From: Nageia nagi
Taxonomy: Eukaryota > Pinophyta
NCBI GenBank assembly: GCA_050084985.1
Contig: JBITNC010000001.1
Coordinates: 11,098,001-11,162,000 of the forward strand
Reading direction: 5' to 3'
Length of the DNA: 64,000 nucleotides
Under the pieces are notes generated by a model that was not told where the DNA came from, searched no databases, and saw nothing but the letters and a program-made list of their open reading frames with translations. Below, piece by piece: positions 46,650 to 60,302 of this stretch. Numbering within the stretch: the stretch's first letter is position 1; each line of letters begins with the position of its first letter. Both the position numbers and the translations under genes were made by a program.

Positions 46650-49600
46650 AATATGTGTAGGTGAACCAACACTACTTCAACCTTATACGCTTGGTTAGAA
46701 ATTTATAGACATACATCATAAAAAAAACTTCCAATTTTTCAAAAAAGAGAAAATTCCATTAAAGTTTCTACATTTTTAAAGATAATCTTGTTATTGGATT
46801 TCTAAATATGAAAGAGCAAGATAACTTTGAAAATCTATCAAACCTCCCATAGGGGAAGAGTGAGAGTGAAAGAGTTTCCTAATAAAGCAAGTTGGCATGA
46901 AAAGGAAATAGGCATGAAATGGAAAAAAATAAGCTATCCATTTCCATGCAATTTTGTAATATCTACAAGACCAAAAGATATGCATAGTGACTTAGGTTCA
47001 TTACAAAAAGGAAACCTAGGGCGAATAACTTTTAGTTATGGCAAACGGGAGCCAAGGGGGAGACCCTAATCTAGTATTAAACTGCATGCAAAAAAAGATT
47101 TCTTAGGCTGAAGATAAGATGACCAAGAATAAAGGAAATAGACTTGCCATCTGGAATGTTTGGAAATAAGGTCCCACTTCTCATTAAGTTTAGAGATCAT
47201 AGGTAAGGTTGAAAAAAGCCAAGCATAACTAAGACTAGCTTCGTAATTGAGAAGGGGAGTGGCAACATGCTTAGCCTAGTCTTTCCACCATGGAATTTGA
47301 GAGCGCAAACCAATTTTGTGTAACATAGAAAAGGGTGTAAGGTCCCTAATAGTATCATATGTGGCTTTATCCACACTACCCAACTGAAAAGTGTGTTTGA
47401 AATCCTCCTAGGGATATAATCCTACGTATGTATAGAGAAAAAAATTGCAATTGTAATAATACCTCTTTTAAAACACTGCTACACATGAATCCATTGAATC
47501 TATGTTAGAGGTGTACCTAGATGGATGAGGGAGGGCCATTGAATGTTAAGGATTTTAATGGAAAGGCCTTTGTGAAAATTTATACCTTTCCATTTTATCT
47601 ATAGATGAAGTTGTTGCCATGCCTTCCAAATATGTTTGATCATGAAAGATATAGGTATTTTGATAAAACCAATGATGGAAAGTATATACCTGCCCATGCC
47701 TTATGCTTAAAGGGTAAACTAAAAGAGATAAAATGATGCAAACATATTTTCTAAGATTTTGAATCCTGAAGGGCTTGAACAACCCATTTTGTAAAAAGGG
47801 CAATTCCTTTTCATTTAAAATTAAAAAGAGCCATTCCACCTGAATCTTTGGGAAAGTAATAAATATCCCAAGCAACTTTGTGAAACCCTTTTATTTATAA
47901 TCATTTATCCAAACAAAGTCCTGTAAGAGTTTCTCAAGCTTATTATGACAAGCTTATGAGGGGACCCAACATGATGAGTAATAAACATGAGTTAAGCAAT
48001 AAATTTGGAGCAAATTTGAAATTTTCTTGCTAAAGATATCTTGTTATATATCTAGTAGTCAAGTTTCTTTTCCACCTTATTAACAACATAATACCATAAT
48101 GGTGAAGGTGATTCTTGAAAGGAAAAGGGAATGCTAAGGAATCTGAATACTTTCCCTAATGAAATATAATTCCATTGGAATCATGTGAGCTAAGAAGTCA
48201 TAGGAAATAAGGATTATTGATAACAAGAAGTTTTTCTCCATTGAATACTATAATTAAAGGATTTATAGAATATATCCAAATAGCTAAGAGCTTTAGATAT
48301 AGAATATCCATTTTTGTGTAAAGTAATAAATGAGTCATCTACAAAATGACCATTAATAAGCTATCATGAATTACCAAGGAGAGAAATATCCCAAAGCCTT
48401 ATCATAAAAGCATGATTTACAATAAGGTATCCAAAGGCTTTTACTACCAACACATATAAGGAGTGTGCAAGGAGGCATCCTTGGTGAATATATCTATGGA
48501 GCCCAATAGCTTTGATTTGGAAATGGTTCAAAGAAAGTATGCCTAAAGCATCAGGGATAACATCTGCATAGTTTGAACAAAGTGTTAGCCAAAGCCAAGA
48601 TCTTCCAATATAGAAAGAATGAAAATCCATTTAATGTGATCATAGGATTTTTCAAAGTCTATCTTCATAAAGAGAGCATTTTGATTGGATATTTTGGTCC
48701 ATTATATGCCTTCCCAAATAACAAGCACATAATTAATTAGGATGTATCTATTTTTGAATAAAACTAGTTTGTTCTAGATGAACAATATTGGGAAGTAGAG
48801 GCCAAAGCCCGAGGGCTAAAGCCTTAGCAATTATCTTCTAGTTGACATTCAATAAGTTAATAGATTCCTAATTAGTGATTAACTATGGATCTTCTTCTTT
48901 AGGGATATATTTAATATTACCTTTATTTATAATTGACCCTAGAGAACCAATTTGCATAGCTTCAAGTTATACCTTGTGCAAGTCAAGGTCAATCAAATCC
49001 TAACAAGTAATTTAGAATTCAGAAGGGAAACCATCAAATATGGGGCCTTATCATCTACCATCTAGGAAAGGGCTTCCTCCATCAGTTATACTAAAAGGAG
49101 CTTATCATACTATTCTCATTGAGAGGGAGAAAGACAACTAAGAATGACATATTTACACATTTGAAGAGCATGTTATCTTGCATTAGTATAAGGCTAAGTC
49201 ATAACCATCTAGGTGTAATGTTTGTTAAAGATTTGGCAATCTAAGGAAAAGAGATATGCCATAACCCATTCACCATAATAAATTTAAATTATGTGGCTTG
49301 TCATAGGGATATTAATATTTGAAAAAATTCTTTAGTGACCCAAATGACTAATCTTTAAATAATGAAGTTTGGCTTTGATCTAGGCTCCTTTAGCTTCTTA
49401 GATTTCCACCAACTTAAGCTCATATCTTATTCGAACAACATGAGATTATAATTGGTGACTATAAGGGTTAGCTTCACGCTGAGTGGAAGCTTTGGGTAAT
49501 GCTTATTGAAGGAATGAAGAGGGCATCATTCCACAATAAGCAACCTTCTTACCTAGATTGCAAAGCAAAGTACTCATACAGAAGAGGGTGTTGTTCCACC

Positions 49601-51750
49601 ACTCAATACTTGTGGGATGAGAAACAAAGTTTTAGATTCTTTGTATGTGAAAAACCATTACTTCATACTAGAGGAAGAAAGTATTTAGAAAGAACTATGT
49701 CTTATAATGTCTTTGAGGTAGAAGAGAAATCTCTACCTTAAACATTATGGCCATGTGGTTAGAAGAAATCATGTTGGGAATAATTTTGAAAAAGGGTGAG
49801 AAGAGAGATGTAAAGTGAATACAAATTCATGATGATCAAACAACATAGTCTATTGATCCTCTCAAGGATTATTGCATGGCCAACTTGAAAATTAGACTAT
49901 GTATACCATAAATATTCAGGAAATTGATTTCCTAAAAAATAAGCATTAAGATATGACAATCTAAGCATATTTTTCATAAAAAAAAATCATACTTATATTT
50001 ACCCAATAACCCACTTATTGGGAGTGGAGCCTTTTTTTATCAAAGGTCTTTTCAATCATATTAAAATCTTTGCACATGAGCCAGATAATTAATGGTAATG
50101 ATAGAGCATACCATTTCTAAAGAGTGCATCTATTATGGGCATCATATGAGGCATAAATATTGATAGTACCAAATGATATTTAACTTATATCAAAATCCAA
50201 ATTGCACGATGAGTGGGGTTAGTTCCAAAGGTGATAAAATTATCTTTCCACTTGTTAGCTAATATAATGACAACACCTCCACAACCATGGGGGTGATTAA
50301 TGATGTACATTTCACTTTTAGGCCAAAAAAGAGAACATGTACATTGAAGTGTGCAATATGTTGCCTTAATGTTTTGTAAACAAACAAAATTAGGATGATT
50401 ATAAAACTTGGTACAGAAATAAAGTCCTTATGGACCATTTATCATCAGATTGGGTCCATTAGTTCTCTAACATTCCATGAAAAAATATCATTCTGGTATG
50501 TTGAGAATCATACCTTCTTGTGTCTTAAAATATGATCGAGATGTGATAGCATCTAGAAATAATTACTAGTAAAACTTTCTTGAGATTTATTGGGGAAACT
50601 TGTTTGCCTTTATTATCTACTTGAATTGGTATAATTCCTCAAGGAGGGCTATGGGACCATCGACCTTGAGTTTGAGTATGGATATTACCTTTGATTATTG
50701 AATGACTGAAGCCATAAGAGGAAGTCCCTCTTCATCAAGAAGGTCTCATATCTCTATTGAGACCAAAGAAGGTGGTAGGGAGGGAGTTTGGACTTCTAGA
50801 GGAGGCTTGAGGGCTGTCACTTGAGCATATCTCTAAGAGGGTTGTCCCATATTAACAATTTTTTCCCCTTTTATCCTTTCTTATTTGTAATAATTTATCA
50901 TTCCTTTGAGTTCCCATGAATTGGTTAAGGGTGGTGGGAGCTAGAGTAAACAAACATGGTCCTTTGGATTTGAATTTATCTACCATTAACGATCAATTCT
51001 TGATTCTATGAGATATCAACTAGAATGTGTAACATATGTTGAGGATATTAACATACATCACCCTCTAGTGAATATGGGCATATCTTACCTAAATATACAT
51101 ATACTCTTTCATATAGTAAGGTCAACTTTAACATATATTCAATGAGTGGTATAAGCCTCATAGGAATGTGTCAATTTAGCACAAATAAAATCTTCTATGG
51201 AGAGAAGTTAGGTTTTACAAAAAGGTCACACAACTAATAAGAGTCCTAGGAATTTAACTCGTGCGAGGAAAATAAACAAAATGTCATTAAATATATTGAA
51301 ATCGCTAGATCATGGCTAGGAAATAAGAAGGGTACTATAGACATAATATGGACCTTTTCTAAGAACTTGTTGGATCTTGGTAAGGTTAAAAAAATGAAAG
51401 TGAAAAAACCCTTAGTAAGGTTTTGAACATGCTCAACTTTTTGGATGCCATAGGGGCATCAGTATTATTCTATCTAATTTTTCATTATAGAGTTTGAGGG
51501 AATACGTCCCAAAAAATACCTTATTAAGATATAACTTGAAAGCCAATCACATGCTTGACTAAAATCATTCGAAGGAATAATAAGGTCAAGGGAGGAGTTA
51601 CCTCATGGAACACCTTGGGGACAAACTTCTGAGGGTGTTTATTTGTAACTAACACCCATTTCTTTCTCCAACAACTTCAACAAAAGATGAAGTTGTATAT
51701 TGATCTTGCAATATCATAAATGCAAGTTAATCTACCTGAGGTGGAATAAA
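46650..51750 (-). mobile_element. Decayed LINE (non-LTR retrotransposon)
   Basis: Minus-strand order fits a plant L1-type ORF2. The endonuclease entry SWNVRELMDPI lies at about 50490-50455 and GGVVIILANKW at about 50290-50255. The RT block GLHRYIHQGCLLAHSLYVLV is at 48504-48430, and FVDDS at 48345-48334 is the catalytic site. The zinc-finger block HIFWSC is at about 46982-46965. Upstream pieces near 51450-50900 may be ORF1. Stops throughout. The ends and target duplication were not found. Confidence 0.82.
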
Positions 51751-52059
51751 TGAAAGAGGAAAAATCATGATGTAGAAGCAAATGATCTCATACACTCTCC
51801 AAGAGAGGACAATATGAAAAAATCCTTTAAAACCTAATGATGCATGCAATTTTACTCTCTCTCAACACTCCATAAGTTTTTAAATGATATAATTTGATAA
51901 ATTAATATTAATATTTTAAAATTAAAGATTAATTGATAAGAAAAAAGATAGATTTGTTTTTTTAGAAAAATAAGAATATCTTGGTTCATTGGTTGAGTTA
52001 TTAGGATTTTTGAACATCCACCAAGATTTTGATCTTTGCATCACATTACAACAATAATG

Positions 52060-52250
52060 TTGGTGCTTTGTGATGATATTATACATTATGTTAAAGTGTA
52101 ATGATGATGCAATAAAATGTTATAATGAAGATTTGTGATGACATTATATTTGATATTAAAATGTAGTGATTATTATAAAATGTAGTGATGATTACAAAAA
52201 ATATTGTCATGATATAATACATGATGTTGAAATGTAGTGATGATTGTAAA
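52060..52250. repeat. AT-rich imperfect tandem repeat
   Basis: Recurring AATGTAGTGATGATTATAAA-like and TGATGACATTATAT-like units, about 40-70 bases apart. No coding content is seen in 51750-53600. Confidence 0.6.
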
Positions 52251-53949
52251 ATATGTGGATTGGGTACAAAGTAATGATATAGGGAAGTATAGTTATAATT
52301 GTGCAATATCCCAGTTAGGTGAATGCCCAAATATTAGCAAGTTCTATACTTACCAACAACAAAAAAAGTATTTTTCTATTTTTAAATCATGATAAGAAAT
52401 AATTGTGATATCATATTATGGTAAAGTATCTTTAAGCATTATCAAGCATATTCAAATTACATTATATGATATCTCTTTTAATTTTATGCATTTCAACAAT
52501 TTTATTATTCAAGGTCAAACATATGGTATATATGTTTGATCCTTCTATCAAGGAAGTTCATTTTTTAGAGGTAAAATAGGTAAGCACTCATTATAATTTG
52601 TTAATGAGAAAATTAAATAATAGGTTATGAAAGAGTCTGAAGATCTTTAAAGCTCCAAAAAGATGACATTATGGTTCAACCTCATGGATGATATAATTTT
52701 TAGAAATTAATAATCATAATAAGCAACTAATTGTTGCATTTTTTATATTTAACAAATGAACTATCATTTATTTGGTCATTTGATATGTATTTATGTTTAT
52801 ACTTCACTTCATTATTTATCATAAATTATCTATCCTTTTGATATAAAATATAGCTTAGTTTTAGTAATTAGGTAATTTGCTTTAAAATCCTAATTTCAAA
52901 TAGGAGTTAGCACTTTTTTTAGCTTGATTTATTTTTATGTCTAATTTTTCATTCTTTAATTTGTGATTGAAAACTAAGTCCAGGCTATCATCAAATGCCA
53001 AAAATATATCACCCCTAAATTTTTTTAGAAAATGTTAGAGGCATAGATGAAAGAATTAAGAATGGCATATTATGAAGATGATGATAAAATAATAAGAAAT
53101 CATAAATCATGAAAATAAGGAATATGAAAATAGATATAACATCTCAACAAGAGAAAAGAAATATAAAAAATCAATATACCTAGGAATACAACAATGCTCA
53201 AAAATATTATAAGAGTCTAGTTTGATCAATAACATAAATACCATCTTATTATTGTAGGATTTAGGATTATTAAATAAATCTTTTTCAATTGGTTCCTTAG
53301 TTATTTACCACCCACAAAATCCATCCATTATACCATCAATTATTAAACAAATAACTTTGTATCCTTCTCTTTCACAAAATCAACCTAATTGTTGTAATGA
53401 AATAATTTAGCACATAAGGAAACTGAGCATCAAAATTCATATTCACATCCAATATATCAATAGAAGAATAATAATATAATATAATTATTAATAAAAAATT
53501 TAAAACTATTATATTAGATAATAAATCAATAATGCCAACAACTTGGGTTGAGGTATGTGGACATAGGCAAAGGTTTGTGTAAAGAATATCATAAGTGTGG
53601 TAACCAACTACACTAAACATTATATTCTATATAACAATGAGTGCTTGATTATTAGATATATGAATCCTACTAATTGGTTACCTTGTAGAAGAAGAGTATG
53701 GTATGTGATTTTCCATATCTTACTTCTCCTACTAATATTTATTCTACTTGCATATTATGAAAACAACATAGAATTCCTTTTGAGGCTAGCATATACAGAT
53801 CCTAAATAATGATTTACATTAATAAATACAAATTTACAATATAACATGTAAATAACTTATCAAGGCTTCCTGAATAACACAAAGAAAGTGTGCACTTGAT
53901 ATGAGAGAAGAAATCCTCAAGATTTAGTACAATTATGTAGAGGATTGGA

Positions 53950-54539
53950 TTGAATCTAGGATGAAGCTATATGGATATTCAATGATTCATATCTATACTT
54001 TATGTCCTTCAAATCTATCACTCTAGATCATAAAGAAGCATGATATGGATGTTGTGTCAATAATCACCTTACTTCATGCATGATGTGAGTTTTAGTAATA
54101 TTAGGAACAAGGAAGATAATAACATGTAACATATGCTCAAAATATAACAAATTCTTATATAGGTGACATTGAGAGACACTGTTAATGTAGTGTGATGTAT
54201 GGAAAATTACCTATCAGAGAGATCTGCAAGGGGGTATTATGTTGTGGTCCTCCTTTTATACTTGCAAAGATATAGAAGAGAATGAGAATTAACTTTGAAA
54301 TAATAATAATCACCTTAATAGAATTATAAAAGAATATGCAATATTAATGATATTATCAAGATAATTCTAGATATAAACATGATTAAGATATGTTAGTCCT
54401 GATTAGCACATGTTTAGCATATAATTAGCACATTAATATTGATATTATGGATATTTGCATGATTTAAATAATATATAGTTTAGATACCTAAAATATAATT
54501 CATTAATATATAAGAAATTATTTTTAGGTGGATACAACA
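53950..54539 (-). mobile_element. Copia family Y LTR, inverted copy
   Basis: On the minus strand it starts TGTTGTATCCACCTAAAAAT and follows the LTR at 57523 through shared blocks such as TTTTAGGTATCTAA, AATCATGCAAATATC and GCAAGTATAAAAGGAGG (TATA). Similarity fades toward 53950. Confidence 0.7.
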
Positions 54540-55060
54540 TACATCATGCTAATGAACCTCTTAGTATGATTCATTGTGATCTACATAAACCCATAAATGC
54601 TAGCCACACAAGCATTAAATATTTCTTATTGTTTGTTGATGAATGTTCTAGAAAGATGTGGGTGTATTGCTTGAGAAAAAATGATGAGACCTTTTGGTAT
54701 TTTAAAGATTTTAAGGCTCATGTGGAGAATGTTATTATTCATCATATCTTTGTCCTCTATTTAGATCAAGGGAGAATATATACCAAATGAGTTTTATGCA
54801 TTCTTTAAAGATAATAAAATTCAATGACAATTGATCACACAATACACATCACAACAAAACAAAGTTTTTAAATGATGAAATTACAACATTATGGAGATGA
54901 TAAGAAGCATGTTGAAAGATGCAAAGGTGAATGCAAAATTTTGGGTCAAGGCAGTAAGGAATACAATATATTTTCTAAGTAGAGTACCTATAAAATCTCT
55001 TGAGTGGATGACTCCTGAAGAAGCATAGTTAAGGGTGAAACCATCCATCTCTCATATTTG
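54540..55060 (+). pseudogene. Copia integrase fragment
   Basis: Plus-strand pieces: LSMIHCDLHKPINAS, SIKYFLLFVDECSRKMWVYC (integrase core entry), then after frame changes IMEMIRSMLKDAKVNAKFWV and AVRNTIYFLSRVPIKSLEWM. These are standard Copia integrase blocks. It begins exactly at the end of the inverted Y LTR, so that LTR probably cut into this element. Confidence 0.82.
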
Positions 55061-55149
55061 AGTATTCGGTTATACTATCTATAGTTAAGGGTGAAACCAT
55101 CTATCTCTCATCTTTGAGTATAGTAGTGAATCTAAGGGCTGGTATAAAA

Positions 55150-56636
55150 TCACTAAAATAAGGCTCACAAAATTTTCTAAAATTAATAAAAAATTATAAT
55201 TAAGCTGCTCATGTACTTACAGTACCCAAAATTCCCTACTCTCACTCAAAAAATGTAGAAACCCAACCTTAGATGCAATATATTAATGCCAAAACCCAAT
55301 GTTTAAACATGCCAGATATCATTAATTAAGCTCAAATAATGCCAATTCTTGATGCCAACTTAAATTTTGAGTAGATATAACATAATAACAAGAATTACCA
55401 TCCATAAATTCAATGCTTAGGCCTAAGGATGATCTAACATCCAATAACAAGTGCATAAACTCAGAAACAAACCCTTACTATGCAATTCTTGGTAGCTAGG
55501 GCAAGATATTAAGCAATAACATAAGTAAATTGAGCCATAAATGTTATTTGAACAATATTACAATGAGAACTAAAGTACATGCCCTTACTTATAGATCAAG
55601 CATTACCTAAGGAAGATTCCATAGTTATTTATGAGTTTTTGAATAAGAAAATACTTAGCAGTGACAAGGTTTGTACCAAGGCTTCCTCTTCCAATGAGCT
55701 ATGGTGGAGACTCCAAGTTCCTCCTAGTAGTGTTAAGATAATCGAAGGTAATGCCAACACCCTTGGATAGCTAGTTGTGTCCTTTGAGGGATTTATTTCT
55801 TAAAGTAGCAATCTATTAAGTCTTGAAGCTTTATTAGACTTCAAGTACCTCCAAGTGGGTTTTCATCCACAAGGGTAGAAACAAAGCTGACATCATACAT
55901 CTAGTGTAAAAGAGAGAAGTAATAATCAAGCATATCCAAATGAGTTTAAAGATCATCCTTTTATAGCCTCTGAAAGATTTTTTCCTACACCCATTCAAGA
56001 TGCATTGGGATGCTCAAGATCAAGTTGTATGGTCCATATTCACCCATAGGATGAGATGTCACATCATGGGATACCTTGGGATCCATAAAATCTTATCCAA
56101 TGATGTAAGAATGCTCTTCTAGATGTAACATCTCTCTTTTGGTATCTTATATGCCTCAGATTAGTTTTACCTTCCCAAATCATCATGCTTTACCTCTAGT
56201 GGATCATCCAACTTAGAGGGGAGCTAAATTACATTTAGAGGTTTATAAGTAGCTCATGATGATAAATTACAATCATCAAGGCTAGGAATATGCAATGCCT
56301 CTCTAGAAAAGACTAATATTGCATTTACAATTAAAATATGTATTGACATTACAAATTACAATATTACTTGGCAATTGAAGTGGCCCACATATTTGCACAT
56401 ATTAAGATAATTAAAATAACCATAAATAATTCTTGTAGTCTAACATCCCATGCTGGAGAGCCTCCAAGTGGATCTTTACATAGAAAATGCCCATAATATT
56501 ATCGATATTATCACAATATTTCTAAATTTACTCTTAAGCTACTAAAATAAACTTGAATAACTAAGAAAGCATAATGAGGATGAACTCCCACTTTAATATT
56601 AGAGTGAGTGTGATGTCAAAATTTGGGAATATTACA
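55150..56636 (-). mobile_element. Gypsy 3' LTR region
   Basis: On the minus strand AAGCAATTTGGGAGGGGAT (56641-56660), a polypurine tract, precedes TGTAATATTCCC at 56636, a typical LTR start like that of the solo LTR at 25704. The far end was not found; a matching 5' LTR is not in the window. Confidence 0.6.
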
Positions 56637-56799
56637 AATTATCCCCTCCCAAATTGCTTATCCCCAAGCAATTCGAAGTTATGAGTGAAGAATTCTTGAT
56701 CATGCCTTTGTTGGCTGTGATGATGTTAGTACATTCCCAAGTAGCTTATTCCTTTGGTAGTCCTTTCTATTTGACTCAAACCTCATCAATGACTTGATT

Positions 56800-57450
56800 T
56801 CTTAGCTATTTATTTATGGAATCAAATATATTTTTTGTAAACCATATCAAATTTCCCTTTCTATCAATTGGTGGTAGTTTTGATAAGGAAGTAATCCTTG
56901 TGTCTAGGTTTTTCTTTAAGCAAGAAATATGAAATACATGGTGAAGATCATTTTTAGGTGGAAACCTCAACTCATAATGGTCATATTTATCCTTTTGTAA
57001 AATTTTGAAAGGTACATAATAATGCATCTTGTGCTTATCAGGTTTCCTTCTCTTAGTGGGGGAGATCATGTATGTTTGCAAACTAAGATATACCCATTCT
57101 CTAACTATGAATCCTTCTTTATCATGTGATGGTTTCAAATAGTCTTACTATGTTTTGAGTGGATACTTTATGGGTATAGTAAGGTTCTCTTCATAGGCTT
57201 TTAGGGTTCTTCAATCATTCTCCCTTGGTGATTTTCCTAATCATGTGTGCAATCATCTTCCTTGCTAGGTATAAAGGGGCTATCTTTCCTTTCATCATTT
57301 TTGTATCTTCTCTGTAGCCACTTGAGCCATTAGATCATTATTTGTATGTATTTACTCAAACTTATTGATCTTTATTGATTTCTTTCCAACCATCCCAAGA
57401 TTCTTTGAAATTTTTTTAGGCTCATGATAACCCATGAGTCTTTGGTCAAA
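56800..57450 (-). pseudogene. Gypsy integrase C-terminal region (chromovirus-like)
   Basis: The minus-strand frame 57138-56806 reads VREWVYLSLQTYMISPTKRR, VPFKILQKDKYDHYELRFPP and LHHVFHISCLKKNL, matching the integrase C-terminal pattern WV-L-LQPYRQ, YYGPF-IL and IHPVFHVS-LKK. It ends in the polypurine tract near 56650, as expected. Confidence 0.82.
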
Positions 57451-57522
57451 TTGATATGCTCTCTTACATTTCCTAATTCTTTAGTGCTCATAGCTAGTAG
57501 AGGAGTCATGCATGGGTATTAT

Positions 57523-58354
57523 TGTTGTATAAGTATAAAAAATGATTTATTATTTATTCATAAATTATATTTTAAGTATCTAAGCCATTATTTTTAAATC
57601 ATGCAAATATCTATGATATCAAGACTAATATGGTAATTAAATACTAAACTTGTGTTAATCAATGTTAATCTTTAATCATGTTTAAATCTAAAATTATCTT
57701 GAGAATATCATTAATATTTAATGTTCTTATATAATTTTATTGAAATGATTATTATTATTCCAAAGTTAGCTTTCACTCTTTCTTTTGTCTTTGTAGCTAT
57801 AAAAGGAGGTGCACAACATAATAAACCCTATTGGATCTCTTTGATAGGTGGTTGTCCATACATTGGCTACACTACACTTATAGTGTCTCTAAATTCCACC
57901 TATATGAGAATATGTTATGCTATGAGCTTTATCTACTTGCTATCTCTTTCATACATCCTAAATCTACAGGTTTTGGGGTTTTCACATTGTGGAGAAGATT
58001 GTTGACATGATATTCGTATCGTACTTCCTTACGATATGTTATAACCCCATAACATGTTATTTATGTTATATTATTATTTATACCACATGTAATAGATTTT
58101 AAATATGAAGGATAAAAAAGGGCTATTTATATGTGTCCCTTCCTATTGTAATAATCAAACAAGAAATTTAATTCATTTAAGGAGACAACTTGTTCTCTAG
58201 GAGGTGCCTCCTTCGAAGTGGTGCAAGCGATTCAGTTAATTAAATAAATGGTATTTGTAATGGTTATGCATATTTGAATGGTATTTTCATATTGGAGTGA
58301 TTTTATGTGCATTTTTGAGTAATCTAGTTATTATGAAATAGTGGGTTCTTAATA
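57523..58354 (+). mobile_element. Copia family Y LTR
   Basis: Starts TGTTGTATAAGTATAAAAAA and ends just before the PBS. TATAAAAGGAGG at about 57799 is a TATA box. It is about 830 bases long and matches the inverted copy at 53950-54539. Confidence 0.75.
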
Positions 58355-58356
58355 AC

Positions 58357-58368
58357 TGGTATCAGAGC
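58357..58368 (+). other. Primer binding site, family Y
   Basis: TGGTATCAGAGC, two bases beyond the LTR end; initiator-Met tRNA type. Confidence 0.85.
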
Positions 58369-59789
58369 AAGGTCTTAGCACTTGTGGGTTTGGAGAAGTT
58401 GAAGGGTTTTTATTTTGGTTAGCTCAAATTGGATCAATTATAGATCACACATATGGATGAATATTTTTCTAAAAGTTTTAAGATTTATGGATAATAATGT
58501 ATGGAAGGCTCAATTAAAATTTTAGGTGTTTTGGATCTCATTTCCATATTATATAAGCATTTCATTTTTTGCAATAAAGTGGTTGTATAAGGTGAAATAA
58601 GGAGTTTTTGCTTTTTAAAGTTTTGTATCTATAAGATAATAATTATTTCAAAATTTGAGATCATTTGGATCTGTATTGGTTGATTTGTGAGAAGATTTGT
58701 GTTTACCCTTAAAAACCCTAGATGTAGAATTATGAAAAAAGGGAAATAGTATTTTATCATATCTTTTTCATCCTTATGAGTTTGCTATTGAAATTTTAAG
58801 GTTTTTTAATATTTTTATTGCAAGAGTACAAAAATTAAATTTTAGAATGTTTGGAGTTATATTGGATATTTTGTAAGAAGAGCATTATGATCTCCTTATA
58901 AATGCTCTAAGATCTAGGAGTAATAATAAATCAATCATATATTTTTCATCCATTCAAATTTGCTTATGAAATTTTGTGGGTTTTAATATATTAGTATTGT
59001 AAGTGTTCAAAAATAATTTTAGGCTATTTTAAAGAGAATTATTTGATTTATGATAAAGTTAGTGATTGTAATTTTGATAAATAAAGGGGAAAAGGTGAAT
59101 GGAACAATATAAGGATGAAGAGGATATTAATAAAATTTAGGAAATACTTGAAAACGATAATAGTGAATTTCATGACATGTTTAATTACCTAATTAATATA
59201 ATAACCACTCTTAAGGAGAAACTTAATTTTTCTTATTAAGACCTTCATGGGTTTATTATTGAGGAGTCAGTTTCTTTGAATGTTAAGGAGCATGATGTAG
59301 AGTGTGAGGACCTTCCTCTCATTTGTATTAGTGCAAATGATGTGGATCCAATTTCTTCAAGTTTATTAGAGCATGTTGTAGTGTGTGAGGATATCCTTGT
59401 CACTTATATTAGCATGGATATGGTAGAGCAACAAGATTTCATAGAGTATTCATGTCATGATTTCAGAGTGTAATAGATAGACTTAAGAGCATCGTAAGAG
59501 GATTTTAGAATGCAAAAAAAATATGGTGGTTTATTTATTGATTCTTTTGGATCATTCTTTTTATTTCCCACTCCTTAAAATCAATATTATCATTACCTTG
59601 GTGGGATTTTGATACTTATATGGTCTCCTATTCAAATTTGGCATATTGTTGGCTACTTTGGATGAGTTGGATTCCTTTTCTCTTTGCTCTCTATTATTTA
59701 TGGAGTGATTGTACTTTGTATTTTGGAAATATTTAAGGACAATGCTTTTCAAAGGGATTGGCAATGTAATGAACCTCCTTTGTAGATTA
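58369..59789 (+). mobile_element. Family Y leader and 5' part of gag region
   Basis: AT-rich sequence after the PBS. It contains a 65-codon open frame (59276-59473) with an internal repeat EH-V-CED, and is cut at 59790 by the family X LTR. No known gag domain can be made out. Confidence 0.5.
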
Positions 59790-60288
59790 TGTTAGAATGT
59801 ATAATGCATTATTGTAAAGGTTATGTAATAATTTTCTATGTAAGTTCACTAATACTTAAGGGTATCATTTGATACCTTAAGTATTTAAGTGAATATGATA
59901 ATGTAACTTGACCTACACTTCATGTCATGATCATGCCCATTGGGTAAAAGGATGTGCATGTCATGCTTTTGTACATTAGATAAAAGGGGATCCAAAGAAG
60001 GATTTTGGCCTATAAATAGAAGGATCCATCTTTGTGATTACACACCAATTTATGGAGTAAAGCTATGCTATAGGATAGTGTTTAGGAGATGAGTTAGGAG
60101 GATTGTAAGAGAGTTGTATTTGTGATTGAAGTAAAGATCTAGTTAGTGGATGTACTCTTAGTTGGAGGAACCACTTACATCTTGTGTTACATTATGAGAT
60201 TGCTTTGTGAGTTTGTTAGATGTGTATTGTGAGCTTTCATGTGATCTTGGGAGTTTAAAGTTGTTCATGTTAAAATTCAATCCTTTCA
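59790..60288 (+). mobile_element. Copia family X 5' LTR, copy 3
   Basis: 499 bases from TGTTAGAATGTATAATGCAT to AATCCTTTCA. TATAAATAGAAGG at about 60013 is the TATA box. It is the best-preserved of the three X LTRs. Confidence 0.9.
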
Positions 60289-60290
60289 TT

Positions 60291-60302
60291 TGGTATCAGA
60301 GC
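60291..60302 (+). other. Primer binding site, family X copy 3
   Basis: TGGTATCAGAGC, two bases beyond the LTR end. Confidence 0.92.
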
